Origin: Burkholderiales bacterium
Lineage (GTDB): Bacteria > Pseudomonadota > Gammaproteobacteria > Burkholderiales > Burkholderiaceae_C
Direction: 5' to 3'
Assembly (NCBI GenBank): GCA_016702555.1
Contig: JADJDV010000006.1
Span: forward strand, 1 to 64,000
DNA length: 64,000 nucleotides
Made by a program: the position numbers and the translations under genes. How positions within the stretch are numbered: position 1 is the first letter of the stretch; every line of letters begins with the position of its first letter. The notes beneath the pieces were generated by a model. The model saw only the letters and a program-made list of their open reading frames with translations. It was not told the DNA's origin and did no database searches. This document shows, piece after piece, positions 7,751-16,479 of this stretch.

Positions 7751-8251
7751 TCACGCCGAGGTTTTGGCTCCCACGTCGGCGATGCACTCTGCGAGGTTGA
7801 GCGCAGCCATCAGCAGGTACTTCTCGGGGTCCGTTCGTGCACGCAGCAGGTCGTGCTTGCCGAGGTATCCATAGACGAATGCCAGCAAGTAGCGCTCGGG
7901 ATGCTCGTCGCAGAACTGCTGAACCATCTGTTTGGCCAGATCGCCCGGCAACCCCTCGTTGAAGCGCGCCCGAGCCGTCAGCCGCTGCATGCATCTGTCC
8001 TGCACATCCTCCGAGACGATCGGCCACACATGGCCGCTGCGCTTCATCGCCTGGAACGTCACCAGCAGGATGTGCAGCGGCACCTCCAGTTCTTCGAGGT
8101 CAACCCCCATGCGCGGCAGCACCAGGATCGAGGCCAGCAGATTGGGCCGCTGCGCGGCGATCTCGTCGGCCAGGCGTACCTTTTGAGCGTGATCCATGCC
8201 ATTGATGTCGATGGCCGCCTGCACCATCACCGCCTGCGTGATCACGCCCAT
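7751..8251 (-). CDS. IS66-associated passenger protein (unknown function)
   Basis: 166-aa frame starting two bases after the reconstructed tnpC stop, so translation is probably coupled to tnpC. The central part (KVRLADEIAAQRPNLLASIL, then VLPRMGVDLEELEVPLHILL) is helical. I recognise the type as an accessory ORF carried by some IS66 elements in Burkholderiales; I know no function for it. There is no DDE motif, no HTH I can point to and no membrane segment. It is intact although tnpC next to it is broken. It lies wholly inside the IS66 terminal repeats. Confidence 0.7.
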   Translation of the reverse strand: MGVITQAVMVQAAIDINGMDHAQKVRLADEIAAQRPNLLASILVLPRMGVDLEELEVPLHILLVTFQAMKRSGHVWPIVSEDVQDRCMQRLTARARFNEGLPGDLAKQMVQQFCDEHPERYLLAFVYGYLGKHDLLRARTDPEKYLLMAALNLAECIADVGAKTSA

Positions 8252-8254
8252 CGT

Positions 8255-9869
8255 CAGCCTGGCCGCCAGCGATGCGGCAGCAACTCTTCAAGTCGATGAT
8301 TCGGGTGCGCGTGGATGCGCGCGAGCACGTCACGCAGGTAGGCCCAGGATCCAGGCCATTGAGCTTGGCCGACTGCACCAGACTCATCACCACCGCCCGC
8401 GCTGCCCGGCCAACTCGCTGCCCACGAACAGCCAGTTCTTGGCGCCGAGCTTCCACGGCTTGATCTGCCGCTCGATCAGGTTGTTGTCGATGGCGACTGC
8501 GCCGTCATCCAGGTGCAGCGTCAGCGCCTTCCACGCGTTGACGCTGTAGTCAATCGCCTCGGCGATCTTGCTGCCATCCAGCACCTGCGCGCGCTGCAGC
8601 TTGAGGCCAGACCTCGAATTCGTCCCACAGCGGCCGGCTCAGTTGCTGCCGGGCCTGCTTGCGGACGCCTTCCTCCATGCCGGCGAAGGCCGCCTCAGCC
8701 TGGTAGAGCCGCGCCCAGCGCTGCAGCGCCTCGGCGGCCACGCCACTGGCCCTGCTGCCCCCGCGGCTGAGCTCCTCGAAGCGCCTTCTGGCATGCGCGG
8801 CGCACGCCGCCGACCTGCGCTGCGGGTAGAGCCTGGCATCCAGCACAGCGTTGTAGCCGGCGTACTGGTCGGTGATCAAGGTGCCATTCCAGGCCGGCTC
8901 GGGGTATGGCGGCCCCTTGCCGCCAAGGAAGGCGACCGGGTACTGCGATCCCCGACCCGGGCAGAACTCGTAGACCACGCCAGGATGCGGATCGTGGTGG
9001 CTGCGCGCCCAGGCCCAGATGTAGGCCTTCTTGGTCTTGCCCGAGCCGGGCTCCAGTAGCGGCACCGGTGTCTCATCGGCGTGCAGCACGCGGCAGCCCA
9101 GGATGAAACGCCGTTGCGCCTCGTACAGCGGCTGCAGGGCGGCGCCGCCAGCGCCAGCCCAGGTAGCCAATGTGGAGCGCGGCGTATGCGCGCCCGAGCG
9201 GGCATTGATGGGCTCTTGCCGGTAGTACGGCAGGTGGTCCACGAAGCGGCTGATCAGCGTATGCGCCACCAGTCCGCTGGCGGGGATGCCGCCAGCGACC
9301 ACATCCGGCTCGGCCGGCTCCTGGCGGATTTGCTGGCAGCAGCAGCACGCCCATTTGCCGTAGATGTGGCGGTGCACGAAGAACCTGGCCGGGATGATGT
9401 CCAGCCGCTCGCTGACGTCCTCACCGATGCGCTGCATGGGCCGGCCGCACTCTGGGCTTGGGCAGGTGGTGTCCGCAGGTTCGTGGCGATGCTCCACGCG
9501 CTCCAGGTGCTCCGGAAGTGCCTGGCGGCGTGGACGACGTGGTGGTGCCTTCGGGACTTTGGGCGCCTGGGGAAGGTCGCGTTGCAACGCAGCCAGTTGC
9601 GCCTGCAGGCTGGCCTCGTCTTCTGCCAGCGCCTCCTGGAACAGGGCGCGCTGCTGGGCCGTCATGGCTTCGGTCCTGGCGCCGAACTTCCAGCGCTTCA
9701 GGCGCGCGAGTTCGAAGTTGACCTTCTCCAGCTTGGCGCGCGCCCAGGCGATCTCACGCGCCTGGGCCTGCACCTGCTGCTGCAGCCGCGTGATCAAGGC
9801 GGCCGCCTGCGCTGGCAGGTGCACCATGTCGATGCAGTCCGTTGCGGTGTCGCCGAGCATGCCCGGCAT
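8255..9869 (-). pseudogene. tnpC: IS66 transposase TnpC, three frameshifts
   Basis: The DDE transposase of the element, about 535 codons when read through. Order: N-terminal leucine-zipper-like helix (residues ~20-60), a zinc-ribbon-like region (CPSPECG then CCCC), catalytic region HADETPVPL, TDQYAGYN and HARRRFEEL. The open frame from 9869 stays correct to about 8607. There an extra C (GTCTGGCCTC) shifts it into LWDEFEVW-PQAA. The family sequence resumes as VLDGSKIAEAIDYSVNAWKA in another frame, is lost again near 8395 (one base short) and once more near 8348 (GATCC for GATCCC). It ends HPNHRLEELLPHRWRPG at 8255. All three catalytic acids lie before the first shift. If real, the shifts make the element non-autonomous. 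Confidence 0.85.
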
Positions 9870-9944
9870 GCTGCACGAGTCAGGGGGTGCTGTGCATCGG
9901 CAGATACGATGTCAACGCGCTGGCCACGGCGGCCCATGCCCGCT

Positions 9945-10292
9945 TTAGCAGCGGCTGATGACGCTGAGTTCGCCCAGGCGCTGCCAGGGTAGGCCCAGCG
10001 CCAGAGCGCCGAACTGCTGGGCCGTGAGTTGCAGCGCTGGCATCGCGGAGCCAACTGAATCGCGCTCGATCCAGACGAAGCGCCCGGCGTGCAAGCGGCG
10101 CGTGGCGCACCACACGCCGAAGCCGTCGTGCACCAGCAGCTTAATGCGCGTGGCCCGCGCGTTGGCAAAGAGATAGCCGTGGTGGGCTTGCGCCTGGCCG
10201 ATGGTGTTGATGACGACATTGAGTAGGCGGTCGGCACCGGCGCGCATGTCTTGCGGCTGGGTGCACAGCCATAGAGTGTCGATGCGGATCAC
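9945..10292 (-). CDS. tnpB: IS66 family protein TnpB
   Basis: 115-aa TnpB of the IS66 family, full length. It starts with GTG at 10292 (IRIDTLWLCTQPQDMRAGAD), 11 bases after tnpA. The family core HGYLFANARATRIKLLVHDG and FGVWCATRRLHAGRFVW is intact. The open frame continues upstream inside tnpA, but that part is not TnpB-like. TnpB is required for IS66 transposition; its exact role is unknown. A different, truncated TnpB lies at ~7160-7355. Confidence 0.9.
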   Translation of the reverse strand: MIRIDTLWLCTQPQDMRAGADRLLNVVINTIGQAQAHHGYLFANARATRIKLLVHDGFGVWCATRRLHAGRFVWIERDSVGSAMPALQLTAQQFGALALGLPWQRLGELSVISRC

Positions 10293-10303
10293 CAGAGTAG
10301 TCC

Positions 10304-10699
10304 TCAGACGACAGCCATCGTGCCGGCCAGCGCGCGCAGCAGGGCCGCGTACTGCGGCGCCGCACTTGCTGCGCACTGCAACTTCAGCCGCAATCCGCCG
10401 CGTTCGAGTTCGATGCGGATGTCGGGCGGCGATGGCGGAAGGTTGGCGAGGCGGTGTTCGGACTTGGTCAACTCGACCGGTACGAACTGCAGGGGCGCCA
10501 CGCGCTGCGTAGGCGCTGGCACCTCTGCAGCCATGCGCTTGAGGTTCTGTCCGGCCAGCCATTTGCGCACGACGTTGGGGTTCAGGCCGTGGCCAGTGGC
10601 CACGGCAGCTACCGAGGCATCAGGCTGCCGGCACTCATCAAGGACTTGCGCCTTGAACTCGGAGGTGTGAACGCGGCGTTTGGAGCGATTGGGATTCAT
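10304..10699 (-). CDS. tnpA: IS66 family protein TnpA (HTH)
   Basis: 131-aa TnpA with an N-terminal transposase-8-like HTH: RRVHTSEFKAQVLDECRQPD, then VAAVATGHGLNPNVVRKWLA. The C-terminal part is variable. It is the first gene from the right-hand end of the element, 79 bases from the IS tip, and is presumably driven by an element promoter in that gap. tnpB follows after 11 bases. Confidence 0.9.
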   Translation of the reverse strand: MNPNRSKRRVHTSEFKAQVLDECRQPDASVAAVATGHGLNPNVVRKWLAGQNLKRMAAEVPAPTQRVAPLQFVPVELTKSEHRLANLPPSPPDIRIELERGGLRLKLQCAASAAPQYAALLRALAGTMAVV

Positions 10700-10753
10700 G
10701 GGTGTCCACCAAAATTAGGTGGACACCATCCTCAGGAGCTCAACAACGCGGCG

Positions 10754-10778
10754 CAAGATGGGACGGCTGGACGCTCAC
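10754..10778. repeat. IS66 inverted repeat, right in window
   Basis: Mirror of 7703-7727: it ends CTGGACGCTCAC at 10778 and is followed by the direct repeat TCCAGATA at 10779-10786. Confidence 0.9.
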
Positions 10779-11581
10779 TCCAGATATGCCTCGCCGCCGA
10801 TGATGTGCTTCAACTGCTCAAAGGTCGCTCCATCGCGTTCCAGCGCGATCACCGCTTCGGCTTGCGTTGTCCGCAAAACGCGTCGGGACTTGCGAAGCGA
10901 TCGCTCGATCATGATGGTGTCGTGCTCCGTAGCTTGCTGGAGGCATTCCTTCATGATCGGATGAAGAGCGGACTCACGGGTCAGCACGAATCGCGTGCCA
11001 AGCTGCACACCTTCGGCTCCCCAAGCGAGCGCAGCTATCATGCTGCGTCCGTCGCTGATGCCACCCGCGGCTATCACTGGGATGGATAGCTCAACCGAAG
11101 CTTTCCGAACCAGCACCGACAACGCCACGTCGTCCATCCCCGGGTGTCCGCCAGCTTCAAATCCGACCACAACCACTGCATCGGCGCCCAGATCCTGTGC
11201 CTTGTGGGCAAATCGGACCGCTGGAACCACATGGACCCACTTCATGCCGAAGCGTTTAATGCGATCGACGAACGATTCCGGGTTGTGGCCTGATGTGAAG
11301 ATGATGCCTACACCAAGGTCGCAGATGCAATCGAGAAAATCACTCATCGTGCGTCGCGTACCAATGGAAATGTTGACGCCAACCGGTTTGTCAGTGAGCG
11401 TGCGCGCATGCAAGATTTCGGCCTCGAGTTCAGCGCAGGTATCGAAGCACCCTGCCGTGATAAGGCCAAGACCGCCCGCATCGGATACTGCTGCCGCGAG
11501 ATCCGCGCGACCCAAGCCCTGCAGCCCACCCTGAATGATGGGGTAACGAACGCCGAGCAGTTCGGTCATACGGGTTTTCAT
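10775..11581 (-). pseudogene. nitronate monooxygenase, 5' part interrupted by IS66
   Basis: 268 codons of an NPD-type, FMN-dependent nitronate monooxygenase: MTELLGVRYPIIQGGLQGLG at the start, then the barrel strands with AGGLGLITAGCF, DAVVVVGFEAGGHPG, AAGGISDGRSMIAALAWGAE and GVQLGTRF (phosphate-binding end). It ends GGEAYLE-TGA, where the stop codon is created by the IS66 tip (GA|GTGA). The missing ~53 residues are at 7532-7702. GAGGGAG precedes the ATG. The truncated product keeps most of the barrel, so residual activity cannot be excluded. It is the last gene of the catabolic operon. Confidence 0.92.
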
Positions 11582-11701
11582 GCGACTCCCTCATACTGAA
11601 GCAACAGTCGTCTGCATCAGCGGGGCCAGCCACTCGCGTGAGCTGGCTCGCCATGCAATCAATCTTTCTGACGATCTCCCCGCCGCTCGCGCCGAGAAAC
11701 A

Positions 11702-11914
11702 TCAGGCGTCGACGCTGTCCCGATCACCGAGTTCTCTGAGCAGGCGGCGCAGTGCACGATCAATTAATTCAAGTTCCCGGCCCACCAGGTCATCACGCTT
11801 GGGATAGCCGATCGATGCGACCTGGAACTGACAGGCACGCAGGCGCTCAAGCAGAGCCACGGTGTCAATCTCATTTGCAGTCTCTAGAGTTGCTGCAGGC
11901 GCTGATCTTTCCAT
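11702..11914 (-). CDS. small conserved-looking protein, 70 aa, unknown
   Basis: MERSAPAATLETANEIDTVA, then LLERLRACQFQVASIGYPKR, ending LLRELGDRDSVDA. An excellent ribosome-binding site (AAGGAAAAAG) precedes the ATG at 11914, and the frame overlaps the end of the CoA ligase by 44 bases in another frame. It is charged, probably helical, without cysteines suited to metal binding. I do not recognise the family. Position between ligase and monooxygenase suggests it is translated in the operon; a role in that pathway is only inference. Confidence 0.5.
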   Translation of the reverse strand: MERSAPAATLETANEIDTVALLERLRACQFQVASIGYPKRDDLVGRELELIDRALRRLLRELGDRDSVDA

Positions 11915-13247
11915 CTTTTTCCTTGTATGAGAACCGTTCGATCTCGCCATTCCGGGCTTCTCGAATTTCCATGGCGACTCCGGTACGGTCTTTGATCTGC
12001 GCCTTTAGCTCGTCCAGAACCTGAGCGCGATGCGTCGCATCAGCAGTCACGCCTGCCTTGAATTCAATCATGACCCGCGCAACTTCACGGCCGTTGTCGG
12101 CTACGCCCAGACGACCGTTGTATTCATCGACCTCCGGGTGCGCCAAGACGATCGCGTCGACGGCTTCTGGCCAAAGATTCATGCCACGGATTTTCAGCAT
12201 CGAATCGTAACGAGAGACCGTGCCCGCCTCGATGCCATCGAAGGGGCGGCCACATTGGCACTGGCGATGTGACTTGAACACCACCTTGTCTCCTGTCCGG
12301 AAGCGCAAGATCGGCATTGCCTCGCGGCCGAAAGAAGTCAAGATGACTTCGCCTTCCTCATCCTCGCGCGCTGGCTCACCAGTCTCGGGATTCAATACCT
12401 CGGCCCATACCTTGTGCTCCGGGAAATGCATCATGCCGCGTTGGCCGTCCGCGAGATAGGTGCCGTGCTCACAAGTGCTTGCAATGCCTCCACCCGACTG
12501 CGTGGAGGCGTAGGAGTCGATTAGTTTCGCTCCCCAAAAATCTTCCATCTCTTGCGCCCACGGCACATCAAAGCCAAAGCTGCCGAGCTTGATGGCCTTC
12601 AAATCCGGAAAATTCCGTCTCGGATCGATTCCTATTTCTCGACAGATCGTCGTCAACCGCCTTAGGTACACCGGTCCAGTGGAGAAAAAATGCGGCGGAA
12701 ACCGCTGCATCATCGCCAGGCGTGCTTCGCCGTCCATATGGCCCACAGCGAAGGTGCGCAAGCCGTAATGGTGGAAACCAGCGAGCAAGGTCACAGGTCC
12801 CGCCGTGACGCCGACAGGAACCATGTGGTACGCCGTATCGCCAGGCACTACGCCCGACCAGTGCAGACAAGAAGCCCAACTGGTGAGCGACTCCGTGACG
12901 TCTGCGGCGGTAAAGGCGTGAACTTCCTGTCCTTTCCCTGAGGTTCCGCTGGTCAAGAAGCAGTACTCGATCAATTCTTGTGGAACTGCGATCGCGGAGC
13001 CTATCGGCGGATGCTCGCGCTGATCCGTGAGGACGTCCTGCTTGCTTACCGTCGGAACACGGCGGCGGAAATCCTCGGGAGATTGAATATCGTCGGGCGT
13101 GACACCCGCAGCTTGCAGACGTCGTCGATAGAAAGGACTGGTTGCGTACGTGCGTTGCAAGGTGGCACGCACGCGCCGCCAGCGCAAGGCGTCCAGCTCT
13201 GCGCGTGACATCTGTTCCACGACGGGATTAAAGAGTCTTCGCTTCAC
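11871..13247 (-). CDS. AMP-forming acyl/aryl-CoA ligase (PaaK-like)
   Basis: Phenylacetate-CoA-ligase-type adenylating enzyme: carboxylate + ATP + CoA to acyl-CoA. Family homology begins at RRLFNPVVEQMSRAELDALR, so the GTG at 13247 (with GAGG upstream) is the likely start; an ATG at 13316 would add 23 unrelated residues. The P-loop-like adenylation motif is FLTSGTSGKGQEVHAF. A5-type SYASTQSGG and A8-type RFRTGDKVV follow, then a Zn-like cluster CQCG and the C-terminal domain. It stands downstream of the acyl-CoA dehydrogenase in the same operon and would supply the CoA ester that the other enzymes process. The substrate is unknown; the class is well supported. Confidence 0.85.
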   Translation of the reverse strand: MKRRLFNPVVEQMSRAELDALRWRRVRATLQRTYATSPFYRRRLQAAGVTPDDIQSPEDFRRRVPTVSKQDVLTDQREHPPIGSAIAVPQELIEYCFLTSGTSGKGQEVHAFTAADVTESLTSWASCLHWSGVVPGDTAYHMVPVGVTAGPVTLLAGFHHYGLRTFAVGHMDGEARLAMMQRFPPHFFSTGPVYLRRLTTICREIGIDPRRNFPDLKAIKLGSFGFDVPWAQEMEDFWGAKLIDSYASTQSGGGIASTCEHGTYLADGQRGMMHFPEHKVWAEVLNPETGEPAREDEEGEVILTSFGREAMPILRFRTGDKVVFKSHRQCQCGRPFDGIEAGTVSRYDSMLKIRGMNLWPEAVDAIVLAHPEVDEYNGRLGVADNGREVARVMIEFKAGVTADATHRAQVLDELKAQIKDRTGVAMEIREARNGEIERFSYKEKDGKISACSNSRDCK

Positions 13248-13356
13248 GATTTTGGGTTCCTCGTAATCGTTAACCTTGGAGGTGCATGCGTTATGTTCGC
13301 TTGAACCACTGCCCAAGAGAAGACAACCGCCGGGCTTGCCGGCTCACCATCGGTGA

Positions 13357-14586
13357 TCAGCCAGAAGGCATCTGATAACGCGCCAACTCTTGCTTGGCGA
13401 TGGCGTTGCGATGGACTTCATCAGGACCGTCTGCGAAGCGCAGCGTCCGCGTGCTCGCGTATGCGTAGGCAAGTCCAAAGTCATCGCACAGGGAGGCGGC
13501 GCCAAACAGTTGCATGACCCAGTCAATCACTTGCAGCGCCATCGCTGGTGCAGCCACCTTGATCATGGCGATTTCCTGCTTCGCAGCCTTGTTGCCAGCA
13601 TGGTCCATTTTCCAGGCCGCGTGCATCACGAGCAATCGGGCCTGATCAATCAGGATCCGTGATTGAGCGATTCGCTCGCGCGTCACTCCCTGGTCAGCCA
13701 GCTTGCGTCCAAAGGCCGTGCGCTCGAGCGAGCGCCGGCACATCATCTCAAGCGCCCGTTCAGCCCGGCCGATCGTCCGCATGCAGTGATGAATGCGGCC
13801 AGGGCCCAGACGGCCCTGTGCGATCTCAAAACCTCTGCCTTCTCCAAGCAATATGTTCGAAGCAGGAACCCGCACATTGTCGAATTCGATCTCGCCATGT
13901 CCCTCCGGCGCGTTGTCAAAGCCGAAGACAGGCAGGTGTCGCAACACCTTGACCCCCGGCGTATCAAGCGGCACGAGGATCATCGATTGCTGCTTATGGC
14001 GATCGGGGTGCTCTGGAGCGGTCTTGCCCATGAAGATCAGGACCTTGCATCGCGGATCATTGGCGCCAGAAGTCCACCATTTGCGTCCATTGATCACGTA
14101 GTCATCACCGTCGCGTTGGATACGCGCTGCAATGTTGGTTGCGTCCGATGAGGCCACTGCGGGCTCGGTCATCGCAAATCCCGAACGGATTTCGCCTGCG
14201 AGAAGGGGCTTCAACCATTGATCCTGTTGTTCACTCGTCGCATAACGCACTAGGGTTTCCATGTTTCCGGTATCCGGCGCAGAGCAGTTGAAAGGCTCCG
14301 AGCCGATCGGCGAGCGCCCCATGATCTCTGCCAACGGCGCATACTCGACGTTGCTGAGACCCGCGCCCAGTTCGGACTCTGGCAGGAACAGATTCCACAA
14401 GCCAGACGTCTTAGCTTTGCTCTTGAGGTCTTCCATGGTCTGTGACACTTGGAAAGCGTCGCCTGCGGCTCGAAAGGCGTCGATCTCTTGTGCATGACGC
14501 GCTTCCGCGGGATAGACGTACTCCTGCATGAATGCACTCACGCGGCATCGAAGGTCTTGTACTTTGGGAGAAAACGAGAAGTCCAT
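13357..14586 (-). CDS. acyl-CoA dehydrogenase (ACAD10/11-like)
   Basis: 409-aa FAD-dependent acyl-CoA dehydrogenase that makes the 2,3-enoyl-CoA in beta-oxidation. The FAD/substrate motif AMTEPAVASSDATNIAARIQ and NGRKWWTSGANDPRCK are followed by the helical C-terminal domain with RTAFGRKLADQGVTRERIAQ and QLFGAASLCDD. Near the C-end the usual YEGT is replaced by ADGPDEVH, the form seen in ACAD10/11-like enzymes. CAGGAG precedes the ATG at 14586. It lies directly after an APH-type kinase gene; in animals the two domains are fused in ACAD10/11, which supports a joint role, perhaps on hydroxyacyl substrates. Confidence 0.88.
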   Translation of the reverse strand: MDFSFSPKVQDLRCRVSAFMQEYVYPAEARHAQEIDAFRAAGDAFQVSQTMEDLKSKAKTSGLWNLFLPESELGAGLSNVEYAPLAEIMGRSPIGSEPFNCSAPDTGNMETLVRYATSEQQDQWLKPLLAGEIRSGFAMTEPAVASSDATNIAARIQRDGDDYVINGRKWWTSGANDPRCKVLIFMGKTAPEHPDRHKQQSMILVPLDTPGVKVLRHLPVFGFDNAPEGHGEIEFDNVRVPASNILLGEGRGFEIAQGRLGPGRIHHCMRTIGRAERALEMMCRRSLERTAFGRKLADQGVTRERIAQSRILIDQARLLVMHAAWKMDHAGNKAAKQEIAMIKVAAPAMALQVIDWVMQLFGAASLCDDFGLAYAYASTRTLRFADGPDEVHRNAIAKQELARYQMPSG

Positions 14587-14624
14587 GGAAGCTCCTGGAG
14601 GAACGAAAAGTCAAATCGCGTGGA

Positions 14625-15701
14625 TCAACGGATGCTGGCTTGGGATTGCGCCAGGGCCCATGCTTGCTCTGCGAGTGGCCTGGCGCGTCGCCCAGTCTCC
14701 GCCGCATGCACGCTGGATGCATTGCCTTGCAACGCGCGCGCGGCCACGCCCTGCAAGATGCCGACTAAGCGAAACATGTTGAACACCAGGTAGTAGGTCC
14801 AAGCTGACGCATCCGGAAGAGGTCGGCCAACGCGGTCGAAGTACTTTTGGACGTATGAAGCTTCGTTGGGGATGCCAAGACCGGCAAGATCGACGCCCGC
14901 CAGGCCGCGCGAGCCTCGTGGCGAAAGTCTCCAGTTCATGCAGTGATAGGCGAAATCAGCGATCGGATCCCCAAGCGTGGACAACTCCCAATCAAGCACG
15001 GCCAGTATTTGCGGTTCAGTGGGATGAAATATGACGTTATCTATCCGGTAGTCTCCATGGATGATGCGATGTGCGCCTTCTGCAGGAAGATGCTGGGGCA
15101 GCCAGTCAATCAAGCGCTCCATCGCGTCAATTCTCTCGGTCTCTGAGGCACGGTATTGACGCGTCCAACGGGCAATCTGGCGTTCGATGTACGCACTTGG
15201 CTTGCCGTAACCACCCAGGTCGAGTGATGCAGGATCGATCCGATGCAATGCGGCGATCACCCGGTTCATTTCATCAAACAGCGCCGCTCGCTCGGCGGGT
15301 TCGCACTCCGGCAAGTGCGGATCCCAATAGATTCGGCCATCGACATAATCCATCACATAGAAGTTCGAGCCGATGACCGACGGGTCTTCACATAGCGCGT
15401 GCGCGCGCGCTACGGGAACGTCTGTGTCTGCGAGCGCCCGTATGACCCGATACTCACGCTCGACTGCGTGCGCCGACGAAAGCAGTGCACCCGGCGGTTT
15501 GCGGCGGAGTACCCAACGCTTGTTATCGGACTGAAGCAGAAACGTGGGGTTGGATTGCCCACCCTTGAACCGCTCCACACGAAGCGGTCCGCGGAAGCCG
15601 ATCAGGTACTCATGCAACCAGGATTCCAACCGTGCGACGTCGAACATCTCCTGCGCTACTACCTCGCAGGTGCCGGAAAACGCCTTTTGCGCGGCACTCA
15701 T
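14625..15701 (-). CDS. APH-family phosphotransferase (ACAD10/11 kinase-like)
   Basis: 358-aa kinase-fold protein. N-lobe: ERFKGGQSNPTFLLQSDNKR with VLRRKPPG. Catalytic loop: HGDYRIDNVIFHP. Metal-binding aspartate: VLDWELSTLGDP, the hallmark of the ACAD10/11-associated phosphotransferases rather than antibiotic kinases. ATG at 15701 overlaps the SDR stop (ATGA), so translation is coupled. With the neighbouring dehydrogenase it may phosphorylate a 4-hydroxyacyl-CoA before elimination, as known for mammalian ACAD10/11; here this is inference from family and context. Confidence 0.85.
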   Translation of the reverse strand: MSAAQKAFSGTCEVVAQEMFDVARLESWLHEYLIGFRGPLRVERFKGGQSNPTFLLQSDNKRWVLRRKPPGALLSSAHAVEREYRVIRALADTDVPVARAHALCEDPSVIGSNFYVMDYVDGRIYWDPHLPECEPAERAALFDEMNRVIAALHRIDPASLDLGGYGKPSAYIERQIARWTRQYRASETERIDAMERLIDWLPQHLPAEGAHRIIHGDYRIDNVIFHPTEPQILAVLDWELSTLGDPIADFAYHCMNWRLSPRGSRGLAGVDLAGLGIPNEASYVQKYFDRVGRPLPDASAWTYYLVFNMFRLVGILQGVAARALQGNASSVHAAETGRRARPLAEQAWALAQSQASIR

Positions 15702-16474
15702 GACGCCGACACTCCGCCATCGATCGGTAGGACCTGTCCCGTGATATGGCGTGACGCTTCACTCGCAAGGAAGACGACGGCACCTTTCAAATCCGAGTCG
15801 CCGCCCAAACGTCCCAGCGGGGTGCGGGCAATGACTTGCTTACCAATCGATCCCAACAATCCAGCCGACATCCTCGACGGGAAAAATCCGGGACAAATGA
15901 CATTAACGTTGATGCCGAAGCGTCCCCACTCACATGCAAGCGTACGGGTAAAGTTGATCAGCGCGGCCTTAGAGGTGTTGTAGGCGATGGTGTGAACGCC
16001 CTGCGCGGTACCCCGCAGTCCTGCAGCAGATGCCAGATTGATGATTTTGCCGACCTGGCGTGGAATCATGCAGCGCCGCCCCACCTCGCGCGAGAGAAAG
16101 AAGGGCGCATCCACATTAAGACGCATGACCTTGTACCAGGCTTCGTCAGGATAGGCTTCTGCTGGCGCCGACCAGGTGGCGCCGGCATTGTTGACGAGAA
16201 TGTCGATGGTCCCAAAGCGTTCGAGCACCGCATCGACCAACTGGGGCGCCGTATTAGGCGAGTCTTGCAGATCGCAAGGGAAGCTGGCTGCGTCGATGCC
16301 GGCCGCCTGCAGTGCTGCCTGTGCGTCGGTAAGCTCTGCTGGTTTGCGCGCAGCGATCGCGACGCGGCCTCCCATTTCGCCAAGCGCGTAGGCCATCTGC
16401 AAACCAAGGCCGCGCGAACCGCCTGTGACCAAGGCGACGCGGCCGGAGAGGTCGAACATTTGCCGAACATTCAT
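15698..16474 (-). CDS. short-chain dehydrogenase/reductase
   Basis: 258-aa classical SDR: TGGSRGLG cofactor motif (residues ~17-24), NNAG at ~92-95, the catalytic serine in INLASAAG, and YNTSKAALINFTRTLA with the Tyr-x-x-x-Lys. The end VLPIDGGVSAS is typical. Probably oxidises a hydroxyacyl-CoA or related alcohol in the pathway. It starts 5 bases after the thiolase and overlaps the kinase gene, so it is firmly in the operon. Confidence 0.9.
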   Translation of the reverse strand: MNVRQMFDLSGRVALVTGGSRGLGLQMAYALGEMGGRVAIAARKPAELTDAQAALQAAGIDAASFPCDLQDSPNTAPQLVDAVLERFGTIDILVNNAGATWSAPAEAYPDEAWYKVMRLNVDAPFFLSREVGRRCMIPRQVGKIINLASAAGLRGTAQGVHTIAYNTSKAALINFTRTLACEWGRFGINVNVICPGFFPSRMSAGLLGSIGKQVIARTPLGRLGGDSDLKGAVVFLASEASRHITGQVLPIDGGVSAS

Positions 16475-16479
16475 GCCGG

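Larger units (their letters stand above)
7703..10778 (-). mobile_element. complete IS66-family insertion sequence, 3,076 bp
   Basis: The element is bounded by GTGAGCGTCCAG at 7703 and its perfect reverse complement CTGGACGCTCAC ending at 10778. The inverted repeats extend to about 25 bp with 4 mismatches. The 8 bases TCCAGATA flank it directly on both sides (7695-7702 and 10779-10786), the 8-bp target duplication expected for IS66. On the minus strand it carries tnpA, tnpB, a frameshifted tnpC and a passenger ORF. It sits inside a nitronate monooxygenase gene. The intact duplication implies insertion rather than rearrangement. Confidence 0.95.

Noticed and set aside
14625..15701. Aminoglycoside phosphotransferase (resistance gene)
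   Set aside because: Has the APH fold but the VLDWELSTLGDP motif and acyl-CoA dehydrogenase context point to the ACAD10/11-type kinase subgroup.
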